From Thalassobellus sediminis (GTDB lineage Bacteria; Bacteroidota; Bacteroidia; Flavobacteriales; Flavobacteriaceae), in the NCBI RefSeq assembly GCF_044386045.1, contig NZ_JBISCD010000040.1, positions 434,001-498,000 on the forward strand: DNA of 64,000 nt, read 5' to 3'. This document shows, piece by piece, positions 52,993 through 62,029 of the stretch (position 1 is the first letter of the stretch; every line of letters begins with the position of its first letter). Under the pieces are notes generated by a model. It ran no database searches and had not been told where the DNA came from. It was given only the letters and a program-made list of their open reading frames with translations. The translations under genes and the position numbers were made by a program.

Positions 52993-54459
52993 ATGGGAAA
53001 AGTAACAGGTTTTAAAGAATTCGAAAGAAAAGATGAAACGTACACGCCTGTACCAGAACGTGTAGAACATTATAATGAATTTACAGTACCTTTAAGTGAT
53101 AAAGATATTACCGAACAAGGTTCTCGCTGTATGGATTGTGGTATTCCTTTTTGCCATAGTGGTTGCCCACTTGGTAATTTAATTCCAGATTTCAATCATA
53201 TGGTACACCAAGGTGAATGGCAAAAAGCCTCTTGGATATTACACTCTACAAACAACTTCCCTGAATTTACAGGTCGTTTGTGTCCTGCTCCTTGTGAGCA
53301 AGCTTGTGTATTAGGTATTATTGAAGATCCTATTTCTATTGAAAATATTGAAAAAAATATTGTTGAACGTGCTTTTAAAGAAGGTTGGATAAAACCACAA
53401 CCACCTAAGGAAAGAACCGGTAAAACAGTTGCAGTTGTAGGTTCTGGACCTGCTGGTTTAGCAACTGCACAACAATTAAATAGAGCAGGACATCTAGTAA
53501 CTGTTTTTGAAAGAGATGATGCTATTGGTGGTTTATTACGCTACGGTATTCCTAATTTTAAAATGGAAAAAGGTATTATAGATCGTCGTGTAGCTATTTT
53601 AGAAGCTGAAGGCATTATATTTAAAACCAATATAAATGTTGGTGTAAACTACGATGTAAAAGAATTAAAAGCCTTTGATGCAGTTGTTCTTTGTGGTGGT
53701 GCTACAGAAAGAAGAAGCTTACCAACTCCTGGTATTGATGCCGATGGCGTGGTGCAAGCTATGGATTTCTTAACGCAACAAACCAAAGTTGTTTTCGGTC
53801 AAAAAATTGAAAACCAAGTTATGGCAACCGATAAAGATGTAATCGTTATTGGTGGTGGAGATACAGGTTCAGATTGTATTGGAACGTCTAACCGTCATGG
53901 TGCAAAATCGGTAGTTAATTTTGAAATTATGCCGAAACCTCCAGGGCATCGTTCTCCAACTACTCCATGGCCTTATTGGCCATTACAGTTAAAAACATCG
54001 TCTTCTCATAAAGAAGGTGTTGAACGTAACTGGTTAATAAACACAAAAGAGTTTGTAAAGGACGAAAACGGAAAGCTAATTGCTTTAAAAACGGTTAATG
54101 TTGAATGGGAAATGATTCCTGGCGAACGTCCTAAATTAATAGAAATTGAAGGAACCGAAAAAACATGGCCATGTGATTTAGCATTATTAGCACTTGGATT
54201 TACAGGACCTGAAAGCACTATTGCCGATCAATTAGGATTAAACAGAGATGCACGTTCTAATTACAAAGCAGACTATGGTAAATACCAAACAAATATCCCT
54301 AATATATTTACTGCTGGAGATATGCGTCGTGGACAATCGTTAATTGTATGGGCTATTTCTGAAGGAAGAGAAGCTGCACGTCAAGTTGATATATACTTAA
54401 TGGGTAAATCAGATTTACCCTCAAAAAATATTTCTGGTGATTTAGTAGGTATACATTAA
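52993..54459 (+). CDS. gltD: Glutamate synthase, small subunit
   Basis: The 488-residue product starts 4 nt after the gltB stop. The N-terminal Fe-S ferredoxin-like domain has CMDCGIPFCHSGCPLGN and CPAPCEQACVLG. The FAD motif VGSGPAGLATAQQLNRAG is at about 143 and the NADPH motif VIGGGDTGSDC at about 284. The C-terminus has the FAD-contacting IFTAGDMRRGQSLIVWAISEGREAA. It passes electrons from NADPH to GltB. The operon ends in a clear terminator. Confidence 0.96.
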   Translation: MGKVTGFKEFERKDETYTPVPERVEHYNEFTVPLSDKDITEQGSRCMDCGIPFCHSGCPLGNLIPDFNHMVHQGEWQKASWILHSTNNFPEFTGRLCPAPCEQACVLGIIEDPISIENIEKNIVERAFKEGWIKPQPPKERTGKTVAVVGSGPAGLATAQQLNRAGHLVTVFERDDAIGGLLRYGIPNFKMEKGIIDRRVAILEAEGIIFKTNINVGVNYDVKELKAFDAVVLCGGATERRSLPTPGIDADGVVQAMDFLTQQTKVVFGQKIENQVMATDKDVIVIGGGDTGSDCIGTSNRHGAKSVVNFEIMPKPPGHRSPTTPWPYWPLQLKTSSSHKEGVERNWLINTKEFVKDENGKLIALKTVNVEWEMIPGERPKLIEIEGTEKTWPCDLALLALGFTGPESTIADQLGLNRDARSNYKADYGKYQTNIPNIFTAGDMRRGQSLIVWAISEGREAARQVDIYLMGKSDLPSKNISGDLVGIH

Positions 54460-54483
54460 ATTAATAGAATATAAATAACAAAT

Positions 54484-54513
54484 AAAAAGCCTCAACAGAT
54501 GTTGAGGCTTTTT
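54484..54513. terminator. Terminator of gltBD
   Basis: AAAAAGCCTCAAC and GTTGAGGCTTTTT form a 13-bp stem (54484-54496 with 54501-54513), loop AGAT. Confidence 0.9.
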
Positions 54514-54565
54514 ATTTGTTATTTAACTCGTATCTATAGTTATTAGTCGAAAAATATTTGAAACT

Positions 54566-54602
54566 GGTATGTAGTAATTAATTTTATTAATTACTACATA
54601 CC
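54566..54602 (+). promoter_or_regulatory. Perfect 17-bp palindromic hairpin at the 5' end of the hydrolase mRNA
   Basis: GGTATGTAGTAATTAAT (54566-54582) and ATTAATTACTACATACC (54586-54602) pair perfectly across a TTT loop. An AATATTTG -7-like octamer lies at 54553-54560, so transcription should start near 54564 and the hairpin would be the very first part of the mRNA. The ATG follows at 54621. Confidence 0.65.
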
Positions 54603-54620
54603 TTTTAAATCAAATTTGTT

Positions 54621-57191
54621 ATGCTTAAAATTAATTATTCTATTTTTATTTTTGTTTTCTTTTCAGCTAGTATTCTTTTCTCGCAGAATAAAACAGGAAA
54701 TATTGTAGAATATTTTGGAAAAGAAAAAGTGAATGATATTAAAGAAGGCAAACTTTTACATATCTTCAAATCTGCATTCATTTTAGAAACTAAAAAACTT
54801 GGTTTTGAATCATCATCATTTCCAAAAGATCCAATTTTTGATAAGTTTTTAAAAGACACTAAATACAAAGTTAAAAATAATGATGTTTTTGATATTGATT
54901 ATTTAGGCAATGAAATGATATGGAAATCAATAACAACAGATTCAACAAATAGTTTTACTGGAAAAAATTTAAAGTCTAGCTATATATATTTTACTTATAA
55001 TTCAAAAAACACAAAAACAGTACTATTTGAAGCATCTGGACATTCTTTGATTTTAATTAATGGGCTACCCCATGAAGGAGACCATTACGATTTTGGTTGG
55101 AATTTAATTCCATTAACATTAAAGAAAGGCATCAATACGTTTCTTTTAAAAGTTGGACGATTTCCTAGAATTCGTGCAAGATTGATAGAACCGAAAACTA
55201 AAGTACAATTTACTACTAGAGATTTAACACTACCTGACATATTAATAGAAGAAAGCAACAAATATAAAGGAGCCATACGTATTGTAAATGCAAGTGAAAA
55301 TTGGGTAAAAAATTATACTATTACGTCTCAATTTAATGGAATTACATTAACCTCTAATATTCCTAGTATCTCACCTATGAGTGTTAGAAAAGTTACTTTT
55401 GAAATAGCTGCTGTATCAAAAGATACCAAAATCGGTGAAAGTCAATTAAATCTACAGTTAAATAATGAGAAAAAAGAAACAATAGATTTTCAGGATATCA
55501 CCTTACAAATTAAATCAAACCATAAACATCATAAACGCACTTTTGTAAGTAATATAGATGGAAGCATACAATATTATAGCGTGGCACCATCTAGTAATGA
55601 TACATTAAAAAATGGCGCGCTGTTTTTATCTGTTCATGGTGCTTCTGTAGAAGCTGTTAATCAAGCTAATGCTTATAAACAAAAAGATTGGGGTAACATA
55701 ATAGCACCTACCAATAGACGTCCATTTGGTTTTGCCTGGGAAGATTGGGGTAGATTGGATGCTATAGAAGTTTTAGCAAATGCAAAAACAATATACAATC
55801 CAGACCCTAAACATATATATTTAACAGGGCATTCTATGGGAGGTCATGGTACTTGGTATTTAGGAGCAACCTATCCAGATAAATTTGCTGCAATTGCGCC
55901 TTGTGCAGGATATCCAGATTTACTTTTGTATAGAGACGGTTTTTTAAAACAAACATTAAAAATGCCAGACGAAGATCTTTTTAAATTAGGTATGGCACCA
56001 AAAACTATAGAACGTTTAAAAATAGACCATATAAAAACTCCCGTTGAAACCATAATTGAAAGAGCAGGTACACCAAGTAGAACTCTTAAGCTAATTCGTA
56101 ATTATTTACATTATGGCGTTTATATTTTACATGGAGAAAAAGATAATGTTGTGCCTACTTATATAGCACAAGATATGAGAAAACGTTTAGGTAAATTTCA
56201 TAACGATTATAATTACTATGAATATCCTGATGGTGAACACTGGTATGGAAATCATAGTTTAGATTGGGATCCCATATTTAATTATTTTAAATGGCATAGT
56301 ATAAAAAATGATGCAGATATAAAGACTTTAGAATTCTATACAGGATCTCCTGGTGTATCTTCTAAATCTCATTTTGTAACAATACATCAGCAAGAAATTC
56401 CTTTTGAAATAAGCTCTTTTAATTTTAAAAAAGAAAAATCATATGTCTTGAAAACAGATAATACTACTTTGATTGAAATCGATTTTTCAAAATTAAGGGA
56501 TACCATTAACTCCATTGATATTGATGGAGCTAAATTTAAAGTATCAAATAATACTAAAGCATTTTTTAAGAAAACAGATAATATTTGGACATTAACTAAA
56601 GCTCCTTCTTTACAAGAAAAAGGGCCTCATAGAAATGGTGGTTTTAAAGATGCCTTTAGAAATAATGTTGTATTTGTTTATGCAACAAAAGGATCTGAAA
56701 TTGAAAATGAATGGTATTATAATCGAGCAAAATTTGATGCTCAAACTTTTTGGTATAGAGCAAATGGTTCTGTTGAGATTGTAAAAGATGTTGATTTTTC
56801 GATACAAAAATACACCAATCGTAATGTGATAATTTATGGAAATAAAAGTAATAATACAGCTTGGAAAAAATTATTGAAAGGTAGCCCAATCCAAGTAAAA
56901 AATAATGAAATAGATTTTAACGGAAAAAAACTGAAAGGAAACCAGTGGGGAATGTATTTTATTCTACCTAATAAAAACAGTGACTATGCTAGTATTGGCG
57001 TTATTACAGCCACAGGAGAAAAAGGCATGAAAGCAGCCTATATGAATCATTATTTAGTTAATGGCAGCACATTTCCTGATTTACTATTGTTTAACGATGA
57101 GGTTTTAACAAACGGAATGACAGCTGTGAAATGTGCTGGTTTTTTTGGGAATGATTGGTCTGTTGAAAATGGTGATTTTGAATGGAAATAA
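54621..57191 (+). CDS. Exported alpha/beta-hydrolase (prolyl-oligopeptidase/esterase-like)
   Basis: The 856-residue product has a signal peptide (to about residue 21, ILFSQ). A beta-rich N-terminal region of about 300 residues precedes an alpha/beta-hydrolase domain with the nucleophile elbow LTGHSMGGHGTWYLGATYPD (about 395-414, catalytic Ser), an Asp in LHGEKDNVVPTY and a His in PDGEHWYGNHS. The oxyanion strand is FLSVHGASVEA. A C-terminal beta domain of about 250 residues follows. It should be a periplasmic or surface esterase or peptidase; the substrate is unknown. A hairpin at the mRNA 5' end may stabilise the transcript. Confidence 0.83.
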   Translation: MLKINYSIFIFVFFSASILFSQNKTGNIVEYFGKEKVNDIKEGKLLHIFKSAFILETKKLGFESSSFPKDPIFDKFLKDTKYKVKNNDVFDIDYLGNEMIWKSITTDSTNSFTGKNLKSSYIYFTYNSKNTKTVLFEASGHSLILINGLPHEGDHYDFGWNLIPLTLKKGINTFLLKVGRFPRIRARLIEPKTKVQFTTRDLTLPDILIEESNKYKGAIRIVNASENWVKNYTITSQFNGITLTSNIPSISPMSVRKVTFEIAAVSKDTKIGESQLNLQLNNEKKETIDFQDITLQIKSNHKHHKRTFVSNIDGSIQYYSVAPSSNDTLKNGALFLSVHGASVEAVNQANAYKQKDWGNIIAPTNRRPFGFAWEDWGRLDAIEVLANAKTIYNPDPKHIYLTGHSMGGHGTWYLGATYPDKFAAIAPCAGYPDLLLYRDGFLKQTLKMPDEDLFKLGMAPKTIERLKIDHIKTPVETIIERAGTPSRTLKLIRNYLHYGVYILHGEKDNVVPTYIAQDMRKRLGKFHNDYNYYEYPDGEHWYGNHSLDWDPIFNYFKWHSIKNDADIKTLEFYTGSPGVSSKSHFVTIHQQEIPFEISSFNFKKEKSYVLKTDNTTLIEIDFSKLRDTINSIDIDGAKFKVSNNTKAFFKKTDNIWTLTKAPSLQEKGPHRNGGFKDAFRNNVVFVYATKGSEIENEWYYNRAKFDAQTFWYRANGSVEIVKDVDFSIQKYTNRNVIIYGNKSNNTAWKKLLKGSPIQVKNNEIDFNGKKLKGNQWGMYFILPNKNSDYASIGVITATGEKGMKAAYMNHYLVNGSTFPDLLLFNDEVLTNGMTAVKCAGFFGNDWSVENGDFEWK

Positions 57192-57218
57192 ACTAAATGG
57201 TTTGTTAATATAATATAT

Positions 57219-57250
57219 AAAAAAAGCGAACTTTTCAGTTCGCTTTTTTT
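57219..57250. terminator. Bidirectional terminator between hydrolase and fbp
   Basis: GCGAACT (57226-57232) and AGTTCGC (57237-57243) form a 7-bp stem with a TTTC loop, seven As before and seven Ts after; it serves both converging genes. Confidence 0.88.
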
Positions 57251-57269
57251 ATATATTAATGTTTATTAT

Positions 57270-58277
57270 CTACTTAGCATTTCGCATAAATGCTTCTGCT
57301 TTTTCAACCATATTTTTACTTCCGCAAATAAAAGGAACACGTTCATGTAATTCGGTTGGAACAACGTCTAAAGTTCTAGTAAATCCATCGCTAGACTTTC
57401 CGTTAGCTTGTTCTGCTAAAAACGCCATAGGATTACATTCGTAAAGTAAACGTAACTTTCCTTTAGGATTTTTTGAACTTTGAGGATATAAATATATTCC
57501 TCCTTTAATCATATTTCTATGAAAATCTGAAACTAAAGAACCAATATACCTAGATGTATAAGGTCTGTCTCCTTCTTCTTGCTGACAATATTTAATATAA
57601 TCTTTAACTCCTTGTGGAAAATGAATATAATTTCCCTCATTAACTGAATAAATAGTACCATCTTCAGGAAAACTCATGTCTGGATGCGATAAATAAAATG
57701 ATCCAATTGCTGGGTTTAAAGTAAAACCATTCACGCCATCACCTGTAGTATAAACTAACATAGTAGACGTACCATAAACCACATAACCAGCAGCAACTTG
57801 CTCACTTCCTTTTTGTAAAAAATCTTCAAGTTGAACTGGAGTACCTACTGGAGTTACTCTTCTATAAATAGAAAAAATAGTTCCTACAGATACATTTACA
57901 TCAATATTTGATGAACCATCTAACGGATCTATTAAAACAACATATTTATTTTGATGATTTTCATCTTGACTATTAATTGTTATAAAATCATCTTCTTCTT
58001 CACTTGCAATACCACAAACAATATTTCTCTTAGTTAGCGTTTGTATAAACTTATCATTTGCATATACATCTAGCTTTTGTTGGTCTTCGCCCTGTATATT
58101 AGTATCGCCAGCAGCACCAATTATATCCACCAAACCCGCTTTGTTAACTTCATGGTTTACTACCTTTGCTGCTAATCTAATTGAGTTAAGTAAACTAGAT
58201 AATTCTCCTGAAGAGTATTTAAAAGATGACTGGTTTTCAATAATAAATTCCCCTAATGTTTGCTTTTTATGAGACAT
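57270..58277 (-). CDS. fbp: Fructose-1,6-bisphosphatase, class I
   Basis: The 335-residue product hydrolyses fructose-1,6-bisphosphate in gluconeogenesis. The metal and substrate residues are visible in IASEEEDDF, VVLIDPLDGSSNIDVNVSVGTIFSIYRR (the DPLDGSSN signature), YVVYGTSTMLVYTTG, RYIGSLVSDFHRNMIKGGIYLYP and KLRLLYECNPMAFLAEQANG. The length and order of motifs match the class I family. It is a monocistronic gene convergent with the hydrolase gene. No allosteric AMP-site insertion is obvious. Confidence 0.96.
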   Translation of the reverse strand: MSHKKQTLGEFIIENQSSFKYSSGELSSLLNSIRLAAKVVNHEVNKAGLVDIIGAAGDTNIQGEDQQKLDVYANDKFIQTLTKRNIVCGIASEEEDDFITINSQDENHQNKYVVLIDPLDGSSNIDVNVSVGTIFSIYRRVTPVGTPVQLEDFLQKGSEQVAAGYVVYGTSTMLVYTTGDGVNGFTLNPAIGSFYLSHPDMSFPEDGTIYSVNEGNYIHFPQGVKDYIKYCQQEEGDRPYTSRYIGSLVSDFHRNMIKGGIYLYPQSSKNPKGKLRLLYECNPMAFLAEQANGKSSDGFTRTLDVVPTELHERVPFICGSKNMVEKAEAFMRNAK

Positions 58278-58372
58278 AAAGATGTTATTTTGGTTTGTAC
58301 AAATATCTATAAAATTTAAAGAACTACATCGTTTTCGTTACAGATTAATCTTAACAAATCACAAGTTTAAAG

Positions 58373-58380
58373 TATCTTTG
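58373..58380 (+). promoter_or_regulatory. -7 promoter element of the GNAT-lysC-acyltransferase unit
   Basis: TATCTTTG is an exact TAnnTTTG octamer whose G lies 20 nt before the GNAT ATG. Confidence 0.5.
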
Positions 58381-58399
58381 AAAAACATTATTATTCATT

Positions 58400-58879
58400 A
58401 TGGATTTTACAATAAGAAAAGCTAAAAAAAAGGATATGCTACATGTCCATCAACTTATTAAAGAGCTAGCCGAATTTGAAAAAGAGCCTGAAGCTGTAGA
58501 AATAACTGTAGAAGATTTAGAAAAAGATGGTTTTGGTGAACATCCAGCTTTCTTTTGTTTTGTTGCAGAAGCAAACTCAAAAATAGAAGGCATTGCTTTA
58601 GGATACAACCGCTATTCTACCTGGAAAGGAAAAGCAATACACCTAGAAGATTTAATAGTTAGAGAAAAAATAAGAGGTGCTGGATTAGGTTCTGCACTAT
58701 TTGATGAAATTATAAAACACGGTCATAAAGAAAATGTAAAACGTATTGTTTGGGATGTATTAGATTGGAATGAACCTGCTATAACGTTTTACAAAAAAAA
58801 GGGTGCCAATATTATGGAAGACTGGCGCGTTGTACATTTAAACGAAAAAGGTATTAAAAATTATATATCAAAATTATAA
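58400..58879 (+). CDS. GNAT-family N-acetyltransferase
   Basis: The 159-residue product resembles the diamine N-acetyltransferase (SSAT)-like GNAT subgroup: FTIRKAKKKDMLHVHQLIKELAEFE, GIALGYNRYSTWKGKAIHLEDLIV, the acetyl-CoA loop REKIRGAGLGSALFDEI and WNEPAITFYKKKGANIMEDW near the end. The acceptor is likely a polyamine or thialysine-type amine, judging from the WKGKAIHLEDL motif, but this is not certain. It is 1 nt upstream of the aspartate kinase gene and so is the first gene of a three-gene unit. Confidence 0.87.
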   Translation: MDFTIRKAKKKDMLHVHQLIKELAEFEKEPEAVEITVEDLEKDGFGEHPAFFCFVAEANSKIEGIALGYNRYSTWKGKAIHLEDLIVREKIRGAGLGSALFDEIIKHGHKENVKRIVWDVLDWNEPAITFYKKKGANIMEDWRVVHLNEKGIKNYISKL

Positions 58880-58880
58880 T

Positions 58881-60140
58881 ATGCAAGTATTTAAATTTGG
58901 TGGTGCATCTGTAAAAGATGCCAATGGTATTAAAAATTTAGCATCTGTTTTACAAAAAGTTGGTTTTAAAAACACCCTTATTGTGGTTTCTGCTATGGGA
59001 AAAACTACAAATAGTATAGAAGTTGTTATTAAAAATTATTTTGAAAATAAAGCTGAATTACAAAACTCAATTAAAGATGTAAAAAAGTATCATAACGATA
59101 TTCTTTTAGAATTATTTAAAAACAAAAACCACGCTATTTTTAAAAAAATAAATACTTTTTTTGATGAATTACAGAGTATTTTAAATGTTAATAAATCGCC
59201 TGATTATAATTTCCTATACGACCAAGTTATAGGTTTTGGCGAATTAACTTCTACTACCATTATAAGTGAGTATTTAAATTTTATTGGCTTAAAAAACAAT
59301 TGGATAGATGCAAGAGACTATATTAAAACCGATAACTATTACAGACGTGCTAATATTAATTGGGAAGAAACACAGCGGTTAATATCTTCAAAATTCAATA
59401 AATCTACATTAAATATAACACAAGGTTTTTTAGGTAGTGATGCTAATAATTTCACCACAACTCTAGGTAGAGAAGGTAGCGATTATACTGCTGCAATTTT
59501 TGCCTATTGCTTAAATGCCGAAAGCGTTACCATTTGGAAAGATGTTCCTGGTGTATTAAATGCAGATCCACGCTATTTTGATAATGCTCAATTATTAAAT
59601 AAAATAAGCTATCGAGAAGCAATAGAATTAGCATTTTATGGAGCCTCAGTCATTCATCCAAAAACATTACAACCATTACAAGGAAAAGAAATCCCTCTAT
59701 TTGTTAAATCATTTTTAAATCCGGAAGATTCAGGTACAAAAATCGGGAAAGATATTACTTTAAAGCCAATGATTCCTTGCTTCATTGTTAAGAAAAACCA
59801 AGTACTTATTTCACTTTCATCTTTAGATTTTTCATACATTGTTGAAGAAAACATTAGTGAAATTTTCAACCTTTTACATTTGTATAAAATGAAAGTTGAT
59901 GTTATTCAAAATTCTGCAATAAGCTTTTCAGTATGTATTGATAATATTTACAATAATCTTGAAAAATTATTACATCATTTAAAAGCAAAATTTAAAGTTA
60001 CATGCCATGAAAACGTGTCTCTTTACACTATTAGGCATTATAATGACAAGGCCATTACTCAAATTGAAAGTGATAAAACTGTGTTATTAAAACAATTAAC
60101 CCAAGAAACCGTTCAAGTAGTAACTAAACAAACAATTTAG
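58881..60140 (+). CDS. lysC: Aspartate kinase (monofunctional)
   Basis: The 419-residue product phosphorylates aspartate at the entry of lysine, threonine and methionine synthesis. The N-terminal KFGGASVKDANGIKNLASVL, the nucleotide loop VVSAMGKTTNSIE, and TTLGREGSDYTAAIFAYCL with WKDVPGVLNADPRYF are family hallmarks. The C-terminal 130 residues hold ACT domains (about 295-410) for feedback control. It has no homoserine dehydrogenase fusion. It begins 1 nt after the GNAT stop and ends 13 nt before the acyltransferase gene, so the three genes should share one mRNA. Confidence 0.92.
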   Translation: MQVFKFGGASVKDANGIKNLASVLQKVGFKNTLIVVSAMGKTTNSIEVVIKNYFENKAELQNSIKDVKKYHNDILLELFKNKNHAIFKKINTFFDELQSILNVNKSPDYNFLYDQVIGFGELTSTTIISEYLNFIGLKNNWIDARDYIKTDNYYRRANINWEETQRLISSKFNKSTLNITQGFLGSDANNFTTTLGREGSDYTAAIFAYCLNAESVTIWKDVPGVLNADPRYFDNAQLLNKISYREAIELAFYGASVIHPKTLQPLQGKEIPLFVKSFLNPEDSGTKIGKDITLKPMIPCFIVKKNQVLISLSSLDFSYIVEENISEIFNLLHLYKMKVDVIQNSAISFSVCIDNIYNNLEKLLHHLKAKFKVTCHENVSLYTIRHYNDKAITQIESDKTVLLKQLTQETVQVVTKQTI

Positions 60141-60153
60141 TACATTTACATTC

Positions 60154-61983
60154 ATGACCAAACCTCAAAATACGGGACTAGTAACGGCTAAAGAAGTAGC
60201 AAAGGCAATAAATTTAGATAAATATGGATTTATCGGGACATTTATTGGTTGGTTACTTATGAAAACGCTAAAAATATCTACTCTAAATAAATTTTACAAT
60301 AGAAATAAACATCTAAAAGATATTGACTTTTTAGATAGTATTTTAGGCGAGTTCCAAATTAAATTTGAAATTCCTGAAGAAGACTTAAAACGTCTACCAA
60401 AAGACGGAGCATATATAACCGTATCAAACCATCCACTAGGTGGTATTGATGGTATTCTGCTTTTAAAACTCATGTTAGAGCAACGAAAAGACTTTAAAAT
60501 AATTGCTAATTTTTTATTACACAGAATAGAGCCTTTAAAACCTTACATCATGCCCGTTAATCCTTTTGAGGATAGAAAAGATGTAAAATCTAGCATTGCA
60601 GGTTTTAAAAATTCCATTTTACATTTAAGAGAAGGACACCCTTTAGGCATATTTCCTGCTGGAGAAGTATCAACGTATCGTGATGGTAAATTAGTCGTTG
60701 ATAAGCCTTGGGAAGAAGCAGCTATAAAACTTATAAAAAAAGCAGAAGTTCCTGTAGTTCCTATTTATTTTCATGCTAAAAACAGTAAACTGTTTTATAA
60801 ACTTTCAAAAATTAGTGACACTTTTAGAACTGCCAAATTACCTTCGGAAGTATTAACTCAAAAACGACGTGTTATAAAAGTAAGAATTGGAAAACCAATA
60901 TCAGTATCCGATCAAAAAGAACATAATACAATTGAAGAATTTTCAGAATTTTTAAGACGTAAAACATATATGCTATCTAATACTTTTGAAAAAAAATCGA
61001 AAATATTAGACAATATATCATCTACATTAAAAACTCCTAAAGCCCCTAAAAACATTGTAACACCTGTTGATAGTGCTATAATGGCAAAAGAGATTGATGG
61101 GCTTTACAAAGGTGATTTTAGACTTTTACAAAGTAAAAACTATGAGGTGTTTTTAGCACCAGCAGAAAAAATTCCAAACATCCTTACAGAAATTGGTAGA
61201 TTACGCGAAATTACTTTTAGAGAAGTTGGAGAGGGTACCAATGAAGCCATAGATTTAGATACATTTGACTCGTACTATCATCATATGTTTTTATGGGATA
61301 ATGAAAAAAAAGTTTTATCAGGAGCGTACAGAATGGGCTTAGGTTCTAAAATATTTGAACGCTATGGTATTGATGGGTTTTATTTACAAGACCTGTTTAG
61401 GTTTGAACCCGAACTTTATAAAATGATGAGTCAATCTATAGAAATGGGGCGCGCATTTATTATTAAAGAATACCAACAAAAACCAATGCCTTTATTTTTA
61501 CTTTGGAAAGGTATTGTACATACCACATTACGTTTTCCTGAACATAAGTTTTTAATTGGTGGTGTTAGTATTAGTAATCAATTTTCAAATTTCTCAAAAT
61601 CATTGATGATTGAGTTTATGAAATCACATTATTACGATCCTTATATTGCTCAATACGTGCATCCTAAAAAAGAGTTTAAAGTAAAACTTAAAGATGCTGA
61701 CAAAGATTTTGTTTTTGATGAAACCGAGGCCGATTTAAATAAGTTCGATAAGTTTATTGACGAAATTGAACCAGGTGCTTTACGCTTACCAGTACTGCTA
61801 AAAAAATACATTAAACAAAATGCTCGCTTAGTAGCATTTAATGTAGATCCGTTATTTAACAACTCGGTAGACGGCCTTATGTATATTAAAATTGCAGACT
61901 TGCCTGAAAGCACTGTAAAGCCTGTTATGGAAGAATTCCAAGCAGAATTAGAACGTAAATTTATGGGCAATAATGGAAATTAA
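60154..61983 (+). CDS. Fused PlsC-type acyltransferase-GNAT/hemolysin-like N-acyltransferase (OlsF-like)
   Basis: The 609-residue product has two domains. Residues about 60-275 are a PlsC/LPLAT acyltransferase with SNHPLGGIDGILL (His93/Asp99) and GIFPAGEVSTYRDGKL. Residues about 330-600 are a GNAT-like domain of the hemolysin/OlsB type (EIGRLREITFREVGEGTNEA, SGAYRMGLG, DLFRFEPELYKMMSQSIEMGRAFI). This order matches OlsF, the bifunctional enzyme that makes ornithine lipids by N- then O-acylation, known from Serratia and Flavobacterium johnsoniae. Ornithine lipids are phosphorus-free membrane lipids. Assignment to ornithine lipids rather than another amino-acid lipid is inference. No Pho box is visible in front of this unit. 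Confidence 0.8.
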   Translation: MTKPQNTGLVTAKEVAKAINLDKYGFIGTFIGWLLMKTLKISTLNKFYNRNKHLKDIDFLDSILGEFQIKFEIPEEDLKRLPKDGAYITVSNHPLGGIDGILLLKLMLEQRKDFKIIANFLLHRIEPLKPYIMPVNPFEDRKDVKSSIAGFKNSILHLREGHPLGIFPAGEVSTYRDGKLVVDKPWEEAAIKLIKKAEVPVVPIYFHAKNSKLFYKLSKISDTFRTAKLPSEVLTQKRRVIKVRIGKPISVSDQKEHNTIEEFSEFLRRKTYMLSNTFEKKSKILDNISSTLKTPKAPKNIVTPVDSAIMAKEIDGLYKGDFRLLQSKNYEVFLAPAEKIPNILTEIGRLREITFREVGEGTNEAIDLDTFDSYYHHMFLWDNEKKVLSGAYRMGLGSKIFERYGIDGFYLQDLFRFEPELYKMMSQSIEMGRAFIIKEYQQKPMPLFLLWKGIVHTTLRFPEHKFLIGGVSISNQFSNFSKSLMIEFMKSHYYDPYIAQYVHPKKEFKVKLKDADKDFVFDETEADLNKFDKFIDEIEPGALRLPVLLKKYIKQNARLVAFNVDPLFNNSVDGLMYIKIADLPESTVKPVMEEFQAELERKFMGNNGN

Positions 61984-62012
61984 AACAGAAACTCTTAAAA
62001 AATTTCTGTTTT
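61982..62012. terminator. Bidirectional terminator between acyltransferase and arsenic-type genes
   Basis: AAAACAGAAA (61982-61991) and TTTCTGTTTT (62003-62012) form a perfect 10-bp stem followed by a T-rich run. Confidence 0.8.
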
Positions 62013-62029
62013 AATTTTCAATTATATAA

